A stretch of DNA of 64,000 nucleotides from Polynucleobacter tropicus (GTDB lineage Bacteria; Pseudomonadota; Gammaproteobacteria; Burkholderiales; Burkholderiaceae): NCBI RefSeq assembly GCF_013307225.1, contig NZ_CP028942.1, forward strand, positions 682,001 to 746,000. The letters are read 5' to 3'. The first letter of the stretch is position 1; every line of letters begins with the position of its first letter. The translations under genes and the position numbers were made by a program. Below the pieces are notes generated by a model. It was not told the origin of the DNA and ran no database searches. It saw only the letters and a list, made by a program, of their open reading frames with translations. Shown here piece after piece: positions 59,741-64,000 of this stretch.

Positions 59741-59756
59741 GGCTTACTAACGACGC

Positions 59757-60392
59757 TTAAGGGGCCAGTCGGCTGATTTCCCAGCGGTCACCCTTGAGTT
59801 GGTAATGGATGCGATCATGCAGGCGGGAAGGGCGACCTTGCCAGAATTCGATTTCTGTAGGACGCAGGCGATATCCGCCCCAGTGCTCTGGGCGTGGTGG
59901 GTTTTCTCCAAACTCCGACTTAAATCTCTGCTCTGCCGCTTCAAGGAACTCACGATTTGGGATGGCGGAGCTTTGAGGTGAAGCCCAGGCACCAATTCGA
60001 GATGCGGGTGGGCGGGATTGAAAGTATTGGTCGCTTTCAGTGGCATCAACTTTTTCAACAATACCTTTAATGCGCACTTGACGCTCAAGTTCATGCCAAT
60101 GAAATAGAAGCGCCGCCTGTGGGCGAATGGCTAGTTCCTTCCCTTTTTGGCTCTCGTAGTTGGTAAAAAAAGTAAAGCCATTTTCGTCGGCGCCTTTTAG
60201 TAAGACAATACGGGCTGATGGATTTCCAGCTTGATCGGCAGTGGCTAGAGTCATTGAATTGGGTTCGGGGCACTCTGCTTTGATTGCTTGATCAAACCAT
60301 AGCTGAAATAGGGGTAATGGCTGATGGGGAACTTCGGTTTCCGAAAGCTGACCAAGGGTATAGTTTTTGCGAAGTTGGGCAATGGAGTTCAT
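59757..60392 (-). CDS. pdxH: Pyridoxamine 5'-phosphate oxidase
   Basis: This 211-residue FMN enzyme makes pyridoxal phosphate. Conserved points: [63 protein letters not shown] and C-terminal RLHDRIHYQ. It diverges from the TcdA-like gene across a 20-bp gap. Confidence 0.95.
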   Translation of the reverse strand: MNSIAQLRKNYTLGQLSETEVPHQPLPLFQLWFDQAIKAECPEPNSMTLATADQAGNPSARIVLLKGADENGFTFFTNYESQKGKELAIRPQAALLFHWHELERQVRIKGIVEKVDATESDQYFQSRPPASRIGAWASPQSSAIPNREFLEAAEQRFKSEFGENPPRPEHWGGYRLRPTEIEFWQGRPSRLHDRIHYQLKGDRWEISRLAP

Positions 60393-60412
60393 TTATTCAG
60401 TATAAAGAGGCT

Positions 60413-61168
60413 ATGGCAGAAAACAAGACAGATAGCAGTATTGAGGATCGCCGTTTTGGAGGGGTTTCTAGACTCTATGGATCCGACCTGCGTGTGAAGT
60501 TTCTGAATGCCACAGTCGTAGTTGCTGGATTGGGCGGTGTTGGTTCATGGGCTGCTGAGTCACTGGCTCGTACTGGGATTGGTCACCTAGTCTTGGTAGA
60601 CCTTGATCATATTGCGGAGAGCAATACCAATCGCCAACTTCATGCCATCGAGGGGCAGTATGGCAAAGCAAAAGTTCAAGCGATGGCTGAGCGCATTTTG
60701 CAGATCAATCCAGATATTCGTTTAACCGTTTGCGATGAATTTTTAGAGTCAGATAATTTGGAACGTATTATTCCAGCAGATGCTTATGTATTAGATGCTA
60801 CTGATTCAGTTCAAACAAAGATTGCATTATCAGTGTGGGCTAGAGCGCATAACCGTGCTTTAGTGATGTGTGGCGCCGCTGGAGGAAAGACTCAACCCAC
60901 AGCAGTGCGATGTGATGACCTCTCGCGAACCGAGCAAGATGCCTTGCTAGCAAAAGTACGGCAGGGGCTGAGACAAGATCATGGTTTCTCAAGAAACCTA
61001 AAACATAAGATTGGCATCAGAGCAATCTACTCCCACGAGCCCCGTGCTGGAGCTTCTACCGGGGGGCTGGCTTGCTCAGGCTATGGCTCAACTGTCATGG
61101 TGACTGCGGCTTGTGGTTTAGCAGCAGCTGCAGAGATACTTAATCTGATTGGTCAAGAGCAACAATAA
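60413..61168 (+). CDS. tcdA: tRNA threonylcarbamoyladenosine dehydratase (E1-like)
   Basis: TcdA cyclises t6A to ct6A in ANN-decoding tRNAs using ATP. The 251-residue protein has VAGLGGVGSWAAESLARTGIG (nucleotide site), LVDLDHIAESNTNRQ, DATDSVQTK and EPRAGASTGGLACSGYGS. A hydrophobic C-terminal segment is typical. ATG 60413 is chosen; the frame stays open upstream inside pdxH (from 60284). A 267-bp gap follows, in which I see no gene. Confidence 0.9.
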   Translation: MAENKTDSSIEDRRFGGVSRLYGSDLRVKFLNATVVVAGLGGVGSWAAESLARTGIGHLVLVDLDHIAESNTNRQLHAIEGQYGKAKVQAMAERILQINPDIRLTVCDEFLESDNLERIIPADAYVLDATDSVQTKIALSVWARAHNRALVMCGAAGGKTQPTAVRCDDLSRTEQDALLAKVRQGLRQDHGFSRNLKHKIGIRAIYSHEPRAGASTGGLACSGYGSTVMVTAACGLAAAAEILNLIGQEQQ

Positions 61169-61435
61169 GTCTTGGCTCATCAATTTCAAATTAAGGCCTT
61201 CAATTCAGCAGAAATTCCTAAGGGGATTCCCTGTAAGAAATTACTGATTCTCTTGCAGGTGAAAATTAATTCTTGATAGAGCACAGTTGTTTTAAAAGAC
61301 AATTTTCTATTTCTGGGTTCATATTTAGTCTTTAAATCACTTTAGGAACTTTTGCCCTCTAGTGAATAACAAAACTCCTCCCTAGACTTTGTCTCGTTGG
61401 TAAACCGCCAACAGCAAATCGAAAGGAGGTCTCTT

Positions 61436-62821
61436 TTGCAGACTGAACAAACTGGCTTAAAACGCCATCTCAAAGTACGACATATTCGTTTGATGGCTTT
61501 AGGATCAACGATTGGCGTTGGTTTATTTTTAGGATCTGCTAGCGCTATTCAAATCGCTGGCCCATCGATTCTATTGGGATATCTACTCGCAGGAATCGTT
61601 GCTTTCATTGTCTTGCGCACCTTAGGTGAAATGGCGGTACATGAGCCTGTAGCGGGTTCTTTTGCTGCTTATGCCAATACCTATGTTGGGCCGCTGGCAG
61701 GCTATATGGTGGGTTGGGGTTACTGGACCTATTGGATAGTCGTGGGCATTGCCGAAGTGACGGCTGTGGGCATTTATATGGGAATTTGGTTTCCTGAAGT
61801 GCCGCAGTGGATTTGGGCGCTGTCCTCGATTGTGTTGATGGGCTTGATCAATCTCATCGCTGTAAAAGTATTTGGCGAGTTTGAGTTTTGGTTTGCGCTC
61901 ATTAAAGTCGTTGCCATCATTGCCATGATTGGATTGGGTGGCTCAGTCATCTTATTTGGCTTCACAAATGATTGGCAGCCTATTGGCTTGAGTAATCTTT
62001 GGCAGCATGGTGGTTTCTTTCCAAATGGCTTTGAGGGAATGTTGCTCTCATTGCAAATGGTCTTATTCGCCTATGTTGGTATTGAGATGATTGGTCTTTC
62101 TGCCGGCGAAGCGGAAAATCCTAAGAAAACAATTCCAATGGCAATCGATTCATTAGCCTGGCGAATTTTGATTTTCTACATGGGTGCAATACTGGTTATC
62201 TTAGCTATCTTCCCTTGGAATGAGGTGGGTCAGCAGGGTAGTCCTTTTGTAGTGATGTTTGAGCGAATTGGTTTACGTGAAGCGGCTGGTCTGATTAACT
62301 TTGTGGTGATTACCGCTGCACTGTCGTCTTGCAATGCTGGCATTTTCAGCGGCGGTCGATTGCTGTACTCCTTATCTACTAATGGCTATGCACCCGCGTC
62401 TTTTGCAAAGCTATCCAAATATGGGGTTCCGCATCGTGCAGTGATGGCTACCGTTGGAGTCTGTATGTCTGGGGTTGTCTTGAACTACTTCGTTCCTGAT
62501 AAAGCCTTTCAATACATCATGGCTGCAGTCACCTTTGTGGGATTGATGGTGTGGATTGCCATTCTGTTTACTCAAATGAAATTCCGTCGCTCTTTAACAA
62601 AAGCGCAAGTAGCTGAGCTTGGTTATCGCGCTCCTTGGTGGCCTTATTCCTCGTGGTTTGCTTTGGCATTCATTTGCTTGGTTGTAGTGCTTATGGGCTT
62701 TCATGAGGATGCTCGGATTGCATTGATATTGGGTCCGTGCTTACTGGGCGTGTATCTCGCGATGTTTTACATCGTGGGCTTGCATCGCAAAACAAAAACG
62801 CAAGCTGTATTTAAATCATAG
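61436..62821 (+). CDS. Amino acid permease, APC family (AnsP/CycA group)
   Basis: This transporter of about 461 residues has 12 hydrophobic helices. N-terminal LKRHLKVRHIRLMALGSTIGVGLF holds the APC motif GSTIGVGLF; AGIVAFIVLRTLGEMA and AYVGIEMIGLSAGEAENPKK follow. TTG 61436 comes 5 bases after AAAGGAGGT, a consensus Shine-Dalgarno; an upstream TTG at 61397 also keeps the frame. It precedes alanine dehydrogenase by 9 bp, so alanine, glycine or serine uptake is likely. Confidence 0.88.
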   Translation: MQTEQTGLKRHLKVRHIRLMALGSTIGVGLFLGSASAIQIAGPSILLGYLLAGIVAFIVLRTLGEMAVHEPVAGSFAAYANTYVGPLAGYMVGWGYWTYWIVVGIAEVTAVGIYMGIWFPEVPQWIWALSSIVLMGLINLIAVKVFGEFEFWFALIKVVAIIAMIGLGGSVILFGFTNDWQPIGLSNLWQHGGFFPNGFEGMLLSLQMVLFAYVGIEMIGLSAGEAENPKKTIPMAIDSLAWRILIFYMGAILVILAIFPWNEVGQQGSPFVVMFERIGLREAAGLINFVVITAALSSCNAGIFSGGRLLYSLSTNGYAPASFAKLSKYGVPHRAVMATVGVCMSGVVLNYFVPDKAFQYIMAAVTFVGLMVWIAILFTQMKFRRSLTKAQVAELGYRAPWWPYSSWFALAFICLVVVLMGFHEDARIALILGPCLLGVYLAMFYIVGLHRKTKTQAVFKS

Positions 62822-62830
62822 GAGATCAAC

Positions 62831-63949
62831 ATGATTATTGGTGTTCCACAGGAAGTAAAAAATAATGAGTTTCGGGTTGGCTTAACGCCAGGCAATGTCA
62901 GTGGACTTTGCAAACAAGGGCATTCGGTATTAGTTCAGCGAGGGGCTGGTGAGCAAATTGGTCTAAGTGATGAGTCATACCGAATTGCTGGTGCCACCTT
63001 AATTAACAGTGCCGCCGAAGTATTTAAGAAGGCGGAAATGATTGTGAAGGTAAAGGAGCCTCAGCCACAAGAGTGCGCCATGCTGCGCGAGGATCAGATT
63101 CTATTTACCTATCTGCACTTAGCCCCAGACCCAATTCAAACCCAAGCATTGATTCAGTCGGGTGCTAGCTGTATCGCATATGAGACCGTTACCGCATTCA
63201 ATGGCGCTTTACCGCTATTAGCCCCAATGAGCGAAGTGGCGGGGCGCATGTCGATTCAAGCGGCAGCCACCCACTTAGAAAAGACACATGGAGGCATTGG
63301 GGTCTTGATGGCAGGGGTGCCCGGAGTCTCGCCTGCGAAGGTTGTCATTCTTGGTGCCGGGGTGGTAGGGCGTAATGCATTGCAAATAGCAGTGGGCATG
63401 GGGGCTGACGTTTGTGTCTTTGATCGCGATATTGATCGACTACGACAAATCGATCTCTCTTATGGCAATCGAGTTCGCACCTTTTACTCGGATAGTTTGC
63501 TAATTGAGCAGGAGGTGAGCGAAGCGGATGTGGTGATTGGAGCGGTATTGCTTCCAGGGGGTGCAGCGCCAAAGTTAGTGACTCGCGACATGATCAAGAA
63601 AATGAAGTCAGGTGCAGTAGTGGTGGATGTTGCGATTGATCAGGGCGGTTGCTTCGAGACTTCAAAGCCAACAACGCATGCGGATCCCACATTTATGGTG
63701 GATGGTGTTTTACATTACTGCGTTGCTAATATGCCTGGTGCTGTTGCCAGAACTTCTACCTTTGCTCTAACCAATGCCACCTTTCCTTATGTAGAGGTCT
63801 TGGCTAATCGTGGTGTCGTCAATGCACTGTCAATTGATCATCACTTGCGTAATGGTCTGAGCGTGCATAAAGGGGTGTTAACTTCGAAGCCTGTAGCCCA
63901 GGCCCAAGGCCTGGACTTTGCTTCAGCAGAGGAGTTGTTGGCGGCCTAG
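62831..63949 (+). CDS. ald: Alanine dehydrogenase
   Basis: This 372-residue NAD enzyme interconverts alanine and pyruvate plus ammonia. Seen are GVPQEVKNNEFRVGLTPGNV, VKVKEPQPQEC, TYLHLAPD, GVSPAKVVILGAGVVGRNA (Rossmann NAD site), VDVAIDQGGCFETSKPTTH and VANMPGAVARTST. GGAGATCAAC precedes the ATG. With the upstream permease it forms a two-gene unit for alanine catabolism. Confidence 0.95.
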   Translation: MIIGVPQEVKNNEFRVGLTPGNVSGLCKQGHSVLVQRGAGEQIGLSDESYRIAGATLINSAAEVFKKAEMIVKVKEPQPQECAMLREDQILFTYLHLAPDPIQTQALIQSGASCIAYETVTAFNGALPLLAPMSEVAGRMSIQAAATHLEKTHGGIGVLMAGVPGVSPAKVVILGAGVVGRNALQIAVGMGADVCVFDRDIDRLRQIDLSYGNRVRTFYSDSLLIEQEVSEADVVIGAVLLPGGAAPKLVTRDMIKKMKSGAVVVDVAIDQGGCFETSKPTTHADPTFMVDGVLHYCVANMPGAVARTSTFALTNATFPYVEVLANRGVVNALSIDHHLRNGLSVHKGVLTSKPVAQAQGLDFASAEELLAA

Positions 63950-64000
63950 CAAAAAGTATTGATCCATGGGTGAGAGTGAAATCTCTAAATAGTCATAAAG

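Noticed and set aside
61169..61435. Possible small gene or RNA in the gap before the amino acid permease
   Set aside because: I found no ribosome site plus open frame, strong hairpin or known RNA motif there.

Overview
The window looks like chromosomal DNA of a free-living freshwater betaproteobacterium of the Burkholderiaceae, most likely Polynucleobacter. The support is moderate GC content, tightly packed genes, betaproteobacterial gene sets (ScpA-PanC-DUF3460, RsfS-RlmH-Maf-Rng, LptF-LptG, short MetG, ZapA followed by 6S RNA) and protein families that I recognise as typical of that lineage. The genus is an inference; no rRNA is present to confirm it. No prophage, insertion sequence, CRISPR array or origin was seen.

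Layout. 1-2973: the 3' part of an RhlE-type helicase, a HI1419/HI1420-like toxin-antitoxin pair and gluQ. 2977-11074: dnaE, then three glycosyltransferases for LPS or surface glycan, divergent from msbA. 11080-17749: a long minus-strand housekeeping run (rng, maf, rlmH, rsfS, nadD, hemF, purD, yebC). 17901-17985: tRNA-Leu(CAA). 18050-21323: a CysB-like regulator and lptG/lptF. 21498-24398: pepA, holC, lgt.

The most interesting part is 24460-41557, a region for small dicarboxylates. First comes a malonate module: malonyl-CoA decarboxylase, a three-gene TRAP transporter and a malonyl-CoA synthetase. Then come a TauE-family permease, 6S RNA and zapA, and a cobalamin riboswitch driving a TonB receptor plus a small Cys-rich DUF5522 protein. 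Last is an oxalate module: a Crp/Fnr regulator, oxalyl-CoA decarboxylase, two formyl-CoA:oxalate CoA-transferases, a lone PAS protein and a formyltransferase resembling the N-terminal domain of 10-formyl-THF dehydrogenase. Two near-identical TTGAC-N4-GTCAA palindromes lie in front of the regulator gene and oxc. Their positions relative to good -10 boxes predict autorepression and class II activation respectively, and the regulator carries the FNR-type E-x-x-S-R recognition motif without FNR cysteines.

41572-64000 is mainly housekeeping: panC, scpA, metG, fdhD, dcd, a large basic amino acid decarboxylase, a TRAP permease pair without a binding protein next to argH, hemC/hemD, ubiC, a second DEAD-box helicase, a LysE exporter, an aldehyde dehydrogenase, msrA, pdxH, a TcdA-like E1 enzyme, an amino acid permease and alanine dehydrogenase.

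Together the catabolic genes would convert malonate to acetyl-CoA and oxalate to formyl-CoA, formate and CO2. FdhD (formate dehydrogenase maturation) and the formyltransferase could link the formyl unit to energy or one-carbon metabolism. These are small acids of the kind produced when sunlight degrades humic matter.
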